DNA from: Eubacteriales Family XIII. Incertae Sedis bacterium
GTDB lineage: Bacteria > Bacillota_A > Clostridia > Peptostreptococcales > Anaerovoracaceae
Direction: 5' to 3'
Assembly: GCA_031278145.1 (NCBI GenBank)
Contig: JAITLA010000064.1
Span: forward strand, 1-14,861
Length of the DNA stretch: 14,861 nt
This document shows positions 6,531 through 13,847 of this stretch, one piece after another (positions within the stretch are counted from its first letter, which is position 1; every line of letters starts with the position of its first letter). The notes under the pieces were generated by a model, which saw only the letters and a program-made list of their open reading frames with translations, was not told the DNA's origin and searched no databases. The position numbers and the translations under genes are program-made.

Positions 6531-6579
6531 TTTGTCCCCTCTCTTTCCATTAAAAAATGCGATGCGTTTGCCTATTCCC

Positions 6580-6608
6580 ATACTACAACATTGTTAATTA
6601 TTTGTCAA
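6580..6608 (-). promoter_or_regulatory. sigma-A promoter of hbd inside the pgi 3' end
   Basis: On the minus strand a perfect -35 TTGACA (6603-6608) and -10 TAGTAT (6580-6585) are separated by exactly 17 bases. The -35 lies in the last codons of pgi (Leu-Thr-Asn-Asn-stop), and the predicted start is about 42 bases before the hbd ATG. hbd can therefore be transcribed apart from pgi. Confidence 0.8.
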
Positions 6609-7850
6609 TAGCCGTTTCATCTCCCGCTTGTATTGTTCCACGCCTGGCTGGTCAAAGGGATTGACGCCCATGAGCCTGCCCGTGTACGCGCAGCTCAGCT
6701 CGAAGAAGTAGACGAGCTGGCCGAAGCTGTGGGGCGACAGATCCGGGATGCCCACGCGCACGATGGGGATGTCCGCGGCCCTATGCGCCGCGATGACGCC
6801 CTCTGTGGCGGCGCGGTTGATCTCGTTCATGCTCTTGCCCGCGAGCAGCGGATCGGCGCCCGCCGGCACGATCAGATCGCGCGGGGGCGCGAGGACGTCC
6901 AGCAGGGTTTCGAAGAATATCGGATTGCCTTCCTGCAGGAATTGGCCCATGGAATGCAGATCCGTGCTGAACGAGAGCGCGGCGGGGAAGAGCCCCGTTC
7001 CGTTCTTGCCCTCGCTCTCGCCGTTGAGCTGCTTCAGCCATTCGGCGAAGAAGAACAGGGCGGGCTCGTAGTGCTCGAAGATCTCAACCGTCTTGCCGCC
7101 GTCCAGCAGGGCCTTTCGCGTGGCGGCCAGACGCGCGGCCAGGCCGCGCAGATCGGCCTCCGCCGCCCTTCGCGCGCCGGCCAGCAGCGCCCCGATGTCG
7201 ATGCCCGCGGCGGCCAGGGGCAGCAAGCCCACGGGACTGAGCACGGAATACCTGCCGCCGACGTCGGGCGGGATGACGAAGCTTTCATAGCCCTCCGCCT
7301 CCGTTTCCGCACGCAGCGTTCCGCCCGCGGGATCGGTGATTGCGTAGATGCGCTTCGCGGCCTCCGCCTTGCCGTAGCGGGCGATCAAGAGATCCTTGAG
7401 CACGGCGAAGGCGATGTTGGGCTCCGTCGTGGTCCCGGACTTGGATATGACGCAGAGGCAGATGTCCTTGTCCTCGATATCGGCGAGCAGCTCCGCGTGG
7501 TAGGTGCCGCTGATGTTCAAGCCGGCGAACAGGATTGCGGGGGAATTCGGCGCCGCGTGGTATTTGCCGCAGATCTCGAGCGCCGCCCGCGCGCCGAGAT
7601 AGGAGCCGCCTATGCCGATCACCACCAGCGCCTCGCACTGCGATCCGATGCGCGCGGCGACCTCCTTGATGCGCGCCGTTTCCTCGCTTTCCGCCCGGTG
7701 CGGCAAATCGATCCAGCCCGTGAAGGCTTCCCGCCCCGAGGCAAGGCCCGCGTGGATCGCCTCGATGCGCGCAAGGGAAGCGGCGGGCGCGGCGGGACAG
7801 CCCAAGAGCTCCAGACGCAGGACCCCTTTCGCACTATTGTTCTTCGTCAT
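6594..7850 (-). CDS. pgi: Glucose-6-phosphate isomerase
   Basis: Pgi interconverts glucose-6-phosphate and fructose-6-phosphate in glycolysis and supplies fructose-6-phosphate for amino sugar synthesis. The 418-residue protein resembles the Bacillus-type enzyme (about 450 residues) and is a little shorter at its N-terminus. Motifs seen are VIGIGGSYLGARAALEICG for sugar-phosphate binding, ISKSGTTTEPNIAF, DVGGRYSVLSPVGLLPLA, a QLNGESEGKNGTG segment, STDLHSMGQFLQEG with the catalytic Glu, and VNPFDQPGVEQYK near the end. The ATG at 7850 lies inside the 3' end of the upstream sugar-nucleotide gene (17-base overlap), with AGAGGAG 12 bases before it, so the two genes are co-transcribed and probably coupled in translation. 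Pairing with that gene suggests sugar supply for envelope polymers. Confidence 0.96.
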   Translation of the reverse strand: MTKNNSAKGVLRLELLGCPAAPAASLARIEAIHAGLASGREAFTGWIDLPHRAESEETARIKEVAARIGSQCEALVVIGIGGSYLGARAALEICGKYHAAPNSPAILFAGLNISGTYHAELLADIEDKDICLCVISKSGTTTEPNIAFAVLKDLLIARYGKAEAAKRIYAITDPAGGTLRAETEAEGYESFVIPPDVGGRYSVLSPVGLLPLAAAGIDIGALLAGARRAAEADLRGLAARLAATRKALLDGGKTVEIFEHYEPALFFFAEWLKQLNGESEGKNGTGLFPAALSFSTDLHSMGQFLQEGNPIFFETLLDVLAPPRDLIVPAGADPLLAGKSMNEINRAATEGVIAAHRAADIPIVRVGIPDLSPHSFGQLVYFFELSCAYTGRLMGVNPFDQPGVEQYKREMKRLLTNN

Positions 7851-9786
7851 TTTCGATCACAACTCCTCTCATTTCCGGATTCCTCTTCATTATCGTATAG
7901 GTGGGCGCCAGGGTGTGAAGCCATTCCTTCACCTGCTCGTCCTTCATGCCCATCACGCTGTCGTACACGATCCCCTCGAGCGGACGCGCGTCGCGGAGCA
8001 GCGCGAGCAGGGCCTCCGAGGGCGGCGGCGGCGTGCCCGTGAAGATCTTTTCGTGGCTCGTGGGCTTGGCCGATTCGCTTTCCAGAATCAATTCCTCGTG
8101 CAGCTTCTCGCCGGGGCGAAGCCGCGTGAACACGATGTCGATGTCCTCATAGGGCCTGTAGCCGGAAAGCCTGATGACGTTCTCCGCGAGGTCCGTGATG
8201 CGGATCGGATCGCCCATGTCGAGGATGAACATCCCGCTCCGCTCGGCCATCGCGCCCGCCTGGATCACGAGCTGCACCGCCTCCGGTATGGTCATGAAGT
8301 AGCGCGTGACCTCGGGATGCGTCACGGTGACGGGCCCCCCGTTTTCGATCTGCTTTCGGAATATCGGAATCACGCTGCCGTTGCTGCCGAGCACGTTGCC
8401 GAAGCGCACGACGGTAAAATGCGTGGTCTTGGAGCTGCGGTTTTTTTCCTGCAGGATCATCTCCGCAATCCGCTTCGTGGCGCCCATCACGTTTGTCGGA
8501 TTCACGGCCTTGTCCGTGGAGATCATGACAAAGCGTTCGACGGCGAAGGCGTCCGCCAAGGCGACCATATTGGCGGTTCCGAGGATGTTGTTGACCACGG
8601 CCTCCTTGGGATTCATCTCCATGAGGGGTACGTGCTTGTGGGCCGCCGCGTGGAAGATGACGTGCGGCATGTATTTGCGGAATACGTCCTCCATGCGGGC
8701 GCGGCTCCGCACCGAGGCGACGGCCACCTCGAAGGCGAGCGTCGGAAAACGGGTCTTCATCTCTTCCGCCAGCTCGAAGATGGAGTTTTCGTAGATATCG
8801 ACCGCCACGAGCCGCCGCGGGCGAAAGCGCGCAATCTGGCGGCACAGCTCCGCGCCGATGGAACCGCCGCCGCCCGTCACCATGACGATGCGCCCCTCGA
8901 TGTAGCCGCTGATCTCCCGCAGGTTCACCTGCACGGGATCCCTGCCCAGCAGGTCCTCTATGTCCACGTCGCGCAGCGTATTGATGCTGACGTTCTCGTT
9001 GATCAGATCTATGAGGCCCGGCAGGATCTTGAGCTTGCAGCGCGTCTTGTTGCACTCGTTGACGATGCTCTGGATCTCCTTCTTCGTGGCCGACGGGATG
9101 GCGATGATGATCTCGTCCACGCCGTAGCGCCGCGCCGTGCTGCGGATCTCCTTCCGGCCGCCGGCCACCTTGACGCCGATGATGCGCTTGCCCCGCTTGC
9201 TCGGATCGTCGTCCATGGCCACGGCAACCTTCTTGCCGTATTCGGGATGCCGCCGTATCTCCCGTATCATCGAGGCGCCCGCGTCGCCCGCGCCCACGAC
9301 CATCACCTTGGAAACGCTGCCGCCGATAAGCTCCAGCCTTCCGAATCTGGCCAATACGCCGCGAAGGTTGAAGCTCTGCTGCTGTCTTATCGTTCGAAAC
9401 AGCCGGTACATGATGCGGACGCCGCCCACGAAGAAGACGTTCAGAACAAAGCTCATGATGAACACGCTCCGCGGCACGGACTGCTGCGTGAAATGCATGT
9501 AGCTGATGCAAACGAGGATCGCGATGGCGGTCGTGGCAAAGATCTTCACGATCTCCTCCGCGCCCGCGTAGCGCCAAAGGCTCTGATACAGGCCGCAGAC
9601 GAAGAACACGACGATCTCCGTGGCGGTGAGGATGAATATATTGTCCGCATAGGCGGAGATATAATTCAGAAAGAGCTCCGACTCCACGTGGAAGTCAAAG
9701 CGCATGAGATAGGACAATATGAAGGAAATATTGATCGTGATCGCGTCGATCACGACCAAGGCGGCGATGCGGACGTATTTTACCAT
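7834..9786 (-). CDS. Membrane nucleotide-sugar epimerase/dehydratase (CapD/FlaA1-like)
   Basis: A 650-residue member of the polysaccharide biosynthesis family that acts on UDP-sugars (such as UDP-GlcNAc 4,6-dehydratase) for capsule, glycan or glycoprotein synthesis. About four transmembrane segments lie at residues 5-130, then a first Rossmann-like domain with VMVVGAGDAGAS (161-172), a family LLGRDPVQVNL segment (279-289), and the short-chain dehydrogenase domain from about 298. There the NAD loop reads VTGGGGSIGAEL (303-314), where most relatives have TGAGGSIG, and STDKAVNPTNVMGATKR (423-439) is complete. C-terminal motifs include LDMGDPIRI and RPGEKLHEE. Start ATG 9786 has CGGAG 6 bases upstream; the longer frame to 9864 crosses the promoter. 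It is first in a unit with pgi. The precise sugar product is not determinable. Confidence 0.92.
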   Translation of the reverse strand: MVKYVRIAALVVIDAITINISFILSYLMRFDFHVESELFLNYISAYADNIFILTATEIVVFFVCGLYQSLWRYAGAEEIVKIFATTAIAILVCISYMHFTQQSVPRSVFIMSFVLNVFFVGGVRIMYRLFRTIRQQQSFNLRGVLARFGRLELIGGSVSKVMVVGAGDAGASMIREIRRHPEYGKKVAVAMDDDPSKRGKRIIGVKVAGGRKEIRSTARRYGVDEIIIAIPSATKKEIQSIVNECNKTRCKLKILPGLIDLINENVSINTLRDVDIEDLLGRDPVQVNLREISGYIEGRIVMVTGGGGSIGAELCRQIARFRPRRLVAVDIYENSIFELAEEMKTRFPTLAFEVAVASVRSRARMEDVFRKYMPHVIFHAAAHKHVPLMEMNPKEAVVNNILGTANMVALADAFAVERFVMISTDKAVNPTNVMGATKRIAEMILQEKNRSSKTTHFTVVRFGNVLGSNGSVIPIFRKQIENGGPVTVTHPEVTRYFMTIPEAVQLVIQAGAMAERSGMFILDMGDPIRITDLAENVIRLSGYRPYEDIDIVFTRLRPGEKLHEELILESESAKPTSHEKIFTGTPPPPSEALLALLRDARPLEGIVYDSVMGMKDEQVKEWLHTLAPTYTIMKRNPEMRGVVIENDEEQ

Positions 9787-9827
9787 ATTCGGCTCCGATA
9801 TGTTGGTTGTCGGGTACAGTACAATAT

Positions 9828-9856
9828 ATTCTACAACTTTTCCATCGGAAGCGCAA
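9828..9856 (-). promoter_or_regulatory. probable promoter of the epimerase/dehydratase-pgi unit
   Basis: On the minus strand TTGCGC (9851-9856) and TAGAAT (9828-9833) are 17 bases apart, about 40 bases upstream of the start codon. The -10 is good and the -35 matches partly. It faces away from the scpA promoter in the same gap. Confidence 0.5.
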
Positions 9857-9866
9857 GGGAGCAAAG

Positions 9867-9916
9867 ATAGCCGAAGCGATAATTTTGTCGCCGTTGCTTT
9901 TCGCCGATTCGGCTAT
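9867..9916. promoter_or_regulatory. inverted repeat between divergent promoters, operator-like
   Basis: ATAGCCGAA (9867-9875) and TTCGGCTAT (9908-9916) are perfect 9-base inverted arms with 32 bases between. They lie between the two divergent promoters, and the right arm ends on the first base of the scpA -35 box. This could bind a dimeric or looping regulator, or form a stem on single strands. Confidence 0.4.
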
Positions 9917-9944
9917 TGTCAAGGCGCGGTCTTTTGGGTATAAT
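9916..9944 (+). promoter_or_regulatory. strong sigma-A promoter of scpA-scpB
   Basis: TTGTCA (9916-9921) and a consensus TATAAT (9939-9944) are exactly 17 bases apart. Transcription should start near 9951, leaving a GC-rich leader of about 110 bases before scpA. The leader contains complementary CCGGCCC (9991-9997) and GGGCCGG (10015-10021). Confidence 0.85.
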
Positions 9945-10060
9945 AGAGCGGAACGGGCGCAAGGCGAACGCGCAGCGGGCACGCTTCGAACCGGCCCGGC
10001 TTCTTTGCGGCGCGGGGCCGGCCGATATCCCGCGGGCGCTTGCCGCCCCGGAGGGAGAAC

Positions 10061-10816
10061 ATGTCGTACAAGGTCAAGACGGACAATTTTGAAGGACCCT
10101 TCGATCTGCTCTGTTATCTGATCGAGAATGCCGAGATGAACATCTACGACATACAGGTTTCGCAGATTACGGAGGGCTATCTGTCGTATTTGGAGGAAAT
10201 GCGCCTGCGCGATCCGGCGCTCGGCGGCGAATTCATGGTCTTGGCGGCGAGCCTCATCGAATTGAAATCGAGGATGCTGCTGCCGCGCGGCGGCACGGCG
10301 GACGCCGCGGCGGAGGAGGACCCGCGCGGCGAGCTCGTCATGAAGCTGCTCTTGTACAAGAAGTTCAAATCGGCGGCCGAGCTCCTTTCGGAGCGGGAGG
10401 ACCGGGCGCGCCGCCTCTTTGAAAAGCCGGCGGAGGATCTGCAGCCGTATACGAACGAGCCGGACGAATACCTTCGCATGGACCCTGTGCGTTTCGCGCG
10501 GGCCTTCCGCGCATTCCTGGACAGGAAGCGGCGGGTGGACGAGATCCGCACCATCTATGCGCGCACCGAGCGGGAGCGCGAAACGACGGAAACGCGCATG
10601 TCCTACATCGAGGGCTTGTTCGCGTTCGGGAAGGCGGGAAGGCTGGGCTTCCGGGAGCTTTTGAGGCGCAAGGCGGATCGCTCCGAGATGATTTTGACCT
10701 TTGTCGCCCTGCTCGAGATGATTCGAAATCGAACGGTGCGGGCGCGGCAGAACGGCAGCTTCGCCGAAATCACGGTGGAGCTCTGCGAGAAGGAGATGCC
10801 TTTGTATGTCGAATAA
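10061..10816 (+). CDS. scpA: Segregation and condensation protein A
   Basis: ScpA is the kleisin subunit that bridges the Smc dimer heads and, with ScpB, forms the condensin-like complex that compacts and separates chromosomes. The 251-residue product begins MSYKVKTDNFEGPFDLLCYLIE, the conserved N-terminal helix region that meets the Smc neck. LAASLIELKSRMLLP follows at about 62-76. A charged middle and a C-terminal winged-helix end (IVRARQ-like, then FAEITVELCEKEMPLYVE) complete the usual layout, and length is normal. The ATG at 10061 is preceded by GAGGGAG; an earlier in-frame ATG at 10040 lacks such a site. scpB overlaps its end by 11 bases, the standard arrangement in Firmicutes. A near-consensus promoter is upstream. 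Confidence 0.95.
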   Translation: MSYKVKTDNFEGPFDLLCYLIENAEMNIYDIQVSQITEGYLSYLEEMRLRDPALGGEFMVLAASLIELKSRMLLPRGGTADAAAEEDPRGELVMKLLLYKKFKSAAELLSEREDRARRLFEKPAEDLQPYTNEPDEYLRMDPVRFARAFRAFLDRKRRVDEIRTIYARTERERETTETRMSYIEGLFAFGKAGRLGFRELLRRKADRSEMILTFVALLEMIRNRTVRARQNGSFAEITVELCEKEMPLYVE

Positions 10817-11387
10817 AAACGCGATAAAATCAGCCTTTGAATCCATGATGTTCATATGGGGGGAACCGCTCGACGCGAGGACGGCGGCGGAGGTCGTGCA
10901 GATAGACGGGAAAACGGCCTACGCGTATTTCAAGGAGCTCCAACGGGAATACGACGAGGCGGGGCGCGGTCTGTCCGTGCGCGAAACGGACGGGGCCTTC
11001 CGCTTCGTCACGCGGCCGGAGAATTTCGATTACCTGCAGAGGCTGTGCACGCCCGCCAAGGAGAAGCGGCTCTCGCCGGCGGCGCTTGAGGTGCTCGCGA
11101 TCATCGCTTACCGGCAACCCGTGAGCAAGGGCGAGATCGACATGATCCGCGGCGTCAAGAGCGAGCGCGTCGTCGAGGGGCTCATGAAGAAGGAGCTCGT
11201 CGAGGAGGTGGGCAGATCGAGCGCCATAGGCCGGCCCATACTGTACGGCACGACAAAGGGCTTTCTGCGGCATTTCGATTTTGAAAGCCTGAAGGACTTG
11301 CCGGAGATCGAGGATATAGAGGACGCGATCCACGAGCCGGAGCGCGCGGAGGCGGACGAGGCGGAGCAGATCACCTTTCTGCGATAG
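10806..11387 (+). CDS. scpB: Segregation and condensation protein B
   Basis: ScpB is a dimeric winged-helix protein that binds ScpA in the Smc-ScpAB condensin. The 193-residue product shows the N-terminal SAFESMMFIWGEPLDARTAAEV, the core LSPAALEVLAIIAYRQPVSKGEID with IRGVKSERVVEGLMKKELVEEVGRS, and GRPILYGTTKGFLRHFDFESLKDLPEI, all hallmark segments. A short acidic tail follows. The start overlaps the scpA stop by 11 bases with GAAGGAG ahead, so translation is coupled. In many Firmicutes rluB lies downstream of scpB in the same direction; here a citrate synthase gene on the opposite strand comes between, and its end overlaps scpB by 17 bases. Confidence 0.96.
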   Translation: MSNKNAIKSAFESMMFIWGEPLDARTAAEVVQIDGKTAYAYFKELQREYDEAGRGLSVRETDGAFRFVTRPENFDYLQRLCTPAKEKRLSPAALEVLAIIAYRQPVSKGEIDMIRGVKSERVVEGLMKKELVEEVGRSSAIGRPILYGTTKGFLRHFDFESLKDLPEIEDIEDAIHEPERAEADEAEQITFLR

Positions 11388-12756
11388 GCGCGTAGGGGAT
11401 GCGCTCCGAAACATTTCTGTACGCGGGGCGGATGATCTTGCCGGCGTTGATCAGTTCCTCTATGCGGTGCGCGCTCCAGCCCGCTATGCGCGCGATTGCG
11501 AATATGGGCGTGTAGAGCTCGAGCGGCAGGTCGAGCATGCTGTATACGAAGCCGCTGTAGAAGTCGATGTTGGCGCTGACGCCCTTGTAGATCTCGCGTT
11601 CCTCCGCGATCACCTTGGCCGCGAGCCGCTGTACGCTGTTGTAGAGCTTGTACTCGTCCAGCCGCTCCTTCTCCTTCGACAGATTTTCCACGAAGTATTT
11701 GAAGATATTCGCGCGCGGATCCGACAGCGAATAAACCGCGTGACCCATGCCGTAGATCAGGCCCGCCTTGTCGAAAGCCTCGCCGTGGAGCAGGGCGCGC
11801 AGGTAGCGTTCCAGTTCCTCGTCGTCCGCCCAGTCCTTCACGCTCGCCTTCAGATCCTCGAACATGCGGACGACCTTGATGTTCGCTCCGCCGTGCTTGG
11901 GGCCCTTCAGCGAGCAGATGGACGCCGCGACGGAGGAATACGTGTCCGTCCCGGAGGAGGACACCACATGGGTCGTGAAGGTGGAGTTGTTGCCGCCGCC
12001 GTGCTCCGCGTGCAGCACGAGGGCCACGTCGAGGATGCGGGCCTCGAGCTCGGTGTAGCTTCCGTCCTTGCGGAGCATCTGCAGGATGTTCTCCGCTGCG
12101 GAGAGGCCGGCCTTCGGCGTGTGTATGAAGAGGTCGTCCCCCGCGAAGTAATGGCGGAAGGCCTGGTATCCGTAGACGGACAGGAGCGGAAAGACCGCCG
12201 TCAGAAGCAGGGACTGCCGCAGCACGTTTGGGATGTCGGTGTCGTTGGCCCGCGTGTCGTAGGAGTGCAGCGTGAGCACGCTGCGCGCCAGCGTGTTCAT
12301 CATGTCCGCGTTCGGCGCCTTCATGATGATGTCGCGGACGAAGCTCGTGGGCAGGGTCCTGTACTGCTCGAGGAGCCGCGTGAAGTCCGCGAGCTGCCCC
12401 TTGGTCGGCAGTCTTCCGAAGATCAGCAGATAGGCGCATTCCTCGAAGCCGAAGCGCTGTTCGCGTATGAAACCCCTTACAAAGTCCTCCACATCGACGC
12501 CGCGAAAGAAGAGCTTGCCTTCTATCGGAAGCTTTTTGCCCGAGGACGTATCGAAGGCTTGGATTTCCGATATCTCCGTCAAGCCCGTCAGAACGCCGTT
12601 GCCCTCCAGATCGCGAAGCCCGCGGTTCACGCGATGCTTCGTGTAGAGCGCGGCGTCGATGCGGCCGTTTTCGATGCACAGCTTCGCAAGCCGTTCAATC
12701 TCCGGGGTGATTTCGGAATATCTATCGTCAAGTGTATCGAAGCTCGTCGGTAACAT
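11371..12756 (-). CDS. Citrate synthase (citrate/2-methylcitrate synthase family)
   Basis: It condenses acetyl-CoA with oxaloacetate to citrate (or propionyl-CoA to 2-methylcitrate in some relatives), feeding the oxidative branch to 2-oxoglutarate and glutamate. The 461-residue protein has the three active-site regions: AEHGGGNNSTF with His252, GPKHGGANIKV with His288, and GMGHAVYSLSDPRA with His339 and Asp346. The length matches the long type found in clostridia. The start at 12756 was chosen over 12813 because AGGGGGTG lies just upstream, and the longer frame crosses the promoter. The gene stands alone on its strand between scpB and rluB. Other TCA genes are not in view, so a biosynthetic glutamate role is possible but inferred. 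Separation from methylcitrate synthase is not certain. Confidence 0.93.
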   Translation of the reverse strand: MLPTSFDTLDDRYSEITPEIERLAKLCIENGRIDAALYTKHRVNRGLRDLEGNGVLTGLTEISEIQAFDTSSGKKLPIEGKLFFRGVDVEDFVRGFIREQRFGFEECAYLLIFGRLPTKGQLADFTRLLEQYRTLPTSFVRDIIMKAPNADMMNTLARSVLTLHSYDTRANDTDIPNVLRQSLLLTAVFPLLSVYGYQAFRHYFAGDDLFIHTPKAGLSAAENILQMLRKDGSYTELEARILDVALVLHAEHGGGNNSTFTTHVVSSSGTDTYSSVAASICSLKGPKHGGANIKVVRMFEDLKASVKDWADDEELERYLRALLHGEAFDKAGLIYGMGHAVYSLSDPRANIFKYFVENLSKEKERLDEYKLYNSVQRLAAKVIAEEREIYKGVSANIDFYSGFVYSMLDLPLELYTPIFAIARIAGWSAHRIEELINAGKIIRPAYRNVSERIPYAPIAER

Positions 12757-12781
12757 AAGTACACCCCCTGTATAGTCAGCT

Positions 12782-12810
12782 ATTATACCCGATTTTCGCG
12801 TCGGAAACAA
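12782..12810 (-). promoter_or_regulatory. sigma-A promoter of the citrate synthase gene
   Basis: On the minus strand TTGTTT (12805-12810) and a consensus TATAAT (12782-12787) are 17 bases apart, some 25 bases before the start codon. A short leader carries the AGGGGGTG ribosome binding site. Confidence 0.75.
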
Positions 12811-12865
12811 CACAGTATTTTTTACCTTGAATCATATTCTTGTGTTTCCTGTATTTTCTTTGGTA

Positions 12866-12894
12866 TTTACATGCAAGGCCGCTTGGTATATACT
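12866..12894 (+). promoter_or_regulatory. sigma-A promoter of rluB
   Basis: TTTACA (12866-12871) and TATACT (12889-12894) are separated by 17 bases. Transcription should begin near 12901, about 97 bases before the rluB ATG. It is divergent from the citrate synthase promoter, 55 bases away. Confidence 0.7.
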
Positions 12895-12901
12895 ATCATA
12901 T

Positions 12902-12919
12902 GAACGAAGGGAACGAAGG
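12902..12919. repeat. 9-base tandem repeat at the rluB transcript start
   Basis: GAACGAAGG occurs twice without a gap (12902-12910 and 12911-12919), right at the predicted start of the rluB transcript. It could be chance or a small binding site. Confidence 0.5.
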
Positions 12920-12997
12920 CTGCGCGTCCCGCGCGCGGCGGGCCGGCCGGACGGTTCTTGGGTCTGCGGCCGGATTGGGACGGAGGGGACGACGGGG

Positions 12998-13711
12998 ATG
13001 CGTTTGAACAGATACATCGCGGCTGCGGGCGTTTGCAGCCGCCGCAAGGCGGACGCGCTGACGGAGAGCGGCGCCGTGCGGCTGAACGGGTGCGTCGTGC
13101 GCGGGCCGGGCTGCGACGTGCGGGATGGCGACGTCGTGGAGGTGAACGGCCGCGTCATAAGCCCCGCGGACAAGCGCGTCTGCATCGTTTTGAACAAACC
13201 CAAGGGCTACCTCACCTCCGTCGGCGACGCGCAGAACCGCCCGACGGTCATGGATCTCGTCGGCGACATACCGGAGCGCATATTCCCCGTGGGCCGCTTG
13301 GACTGCGATACGAGGGGCCTTTTGATCCTGACGAACGACGGCGCGCTCTCGCAGCTGCTGGCGCATCCGAAGCACGCGATACACAAGACCTATCGCGCGA
13401 CGGTCAGCGGGCACCTGTCCGATGCGCGCATCGCCCGCCTGCGGCGGGGCGTGGACCTCGGCGGTTTTGTCACCGCGCCCGCCCGGCTGCGGGTGCTACG
13501 GCAGACGAAGGGCACGACGACGGTCGAAATTCGCATACTCGAGGGGAAAAACCGTCAGGTCCGCAGGATGTTCGCCGCAGTCGGCAACAGGGTGGTCGAG
13601 CTCGAGCGCGTGGCCGTGGGGGAGATCCTGCTGGGACACCTCAAGGAAGGTCATTACAGAGGCATGACCCGTCGGGAGCTTGCGTATCTCAACGAGCTCG
13701 CGCGGGGATAA
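12998..13711 (+). CDS. rluB: 23S rRNA pseudouridine synthase, RsuA/RluB/E/F family
   Basis: These enzymes isomerise a uridine in ribosomal RNA (U2605 of 23S for RluB). The 237-residue product has an N-terminal S4 RNA-binding domain at about residues 1-50 (MRLNRYIAAAGVCSRRKADAL, then AVRLNG), then the catalytic domain: LNKPKGYLTS (65-74), FPVGRLDCDTRGLLILTNDG (96-115) with catalytic Asp102, HKTYRATVSG, and EGKNRQVRRMFAAVGN near the end. Length is typical. The ATG at 12998 has GGAGGGG upstream; the frame continues back to 12827 but without family residues and across the promoter. RluB is the usual Firmicutes member in this position, though paralogue assignment within the family is not certain. 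The CoA-transferase operon follows 73 bases (its leader ORF) and 132 bases (ctfA) downstream. Confidence 0.92.
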   Translation: MRLNRYIAAAGVCSRRKADALTESGAVRLNGCVVRGPGCDVRDGDVVEVNGRVISPADKRVCIVLNKPKGYLTSVGDAQNRPTVMDLVGDIPERIFPVGRLDCDTRGLLILTNDGALSQLLAHPKHAIHKTYRATVSGHLSDARIARLRRGVDLGGFVTAPARLRVLRQTKGTTTVEIRILEGKNRQVRRMFAAVGNRVVELERVAVGEILLGHLKEGHYRGMTRRELAYLNELARG

Positions 13712-13784
13712 ACGGCGTCGTGCCGCCGGATCGCAAAGGCGCGGCGGCGCCGAAATCGTTTCCGCCGGCGCAAAGGGGGTGATA

Positions 13785-13847
13785 ATGCGCAAAATCCGTC
13801 GCCCGGCAAACAATATCACAAAAAGAACAAGGAGGAGCTTTACATGA
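13785..13847 (+). CDS. 20-codon basic leader ORF coupled to the CoA-transferase A gene
   Basis: ATG at 13785 is preceded by AAAGGGGGTGATA, a strong ribosome binding site. The 20-residue product [20 protein letters not shown] is very basic (eight Arg/Lys). Its TGA stop (13845-13847) overlaps the ATG of the next gene (13844-13846) as ATGA, the classic coupling junction, and the AAGGAGGAG site of that gene lies inside it. It could be a translated leader that controls expression, or a small protein. The gap from rluB (13712-13784) contains GC-rich inverted repeats and no obvious promoter. Existence as a translated unit is inferred. Confidence 0.45.
   Translation: MRKIRRPANNITKRTRRSFT

Noticed and set aside
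6633..8042. Long plus-strand frame opposite pgi
   Set aside because: It is a shadow of pgi and the adjoining gene end, with no recognisable domain and no ribosome binding site of note.
7612..9870. Very long plus-strand open frame (752 codons) across the pgi and epimerase/dehydratase region
   Set aside because: It is antisense to two clear genes. Its His/Arg/Asp-rich translation is the usual mirror of GC-rich coding DNA and shows no family motif.
11108..12679. 523-codon minus-strand frame overlapping citrate synthase in another frame
   Set aside because: Citrate synthase motifs lie in the other frame. This one is rich in Arg, Ala, His and Gly without known motifs.
13722..13748. GCCGCC/GGCGGC stem after rluB as a terminator
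   Set aside because: The stem is only 6 bases with a 15-base loop and no T-run, in DNA where such pairs are frequent.
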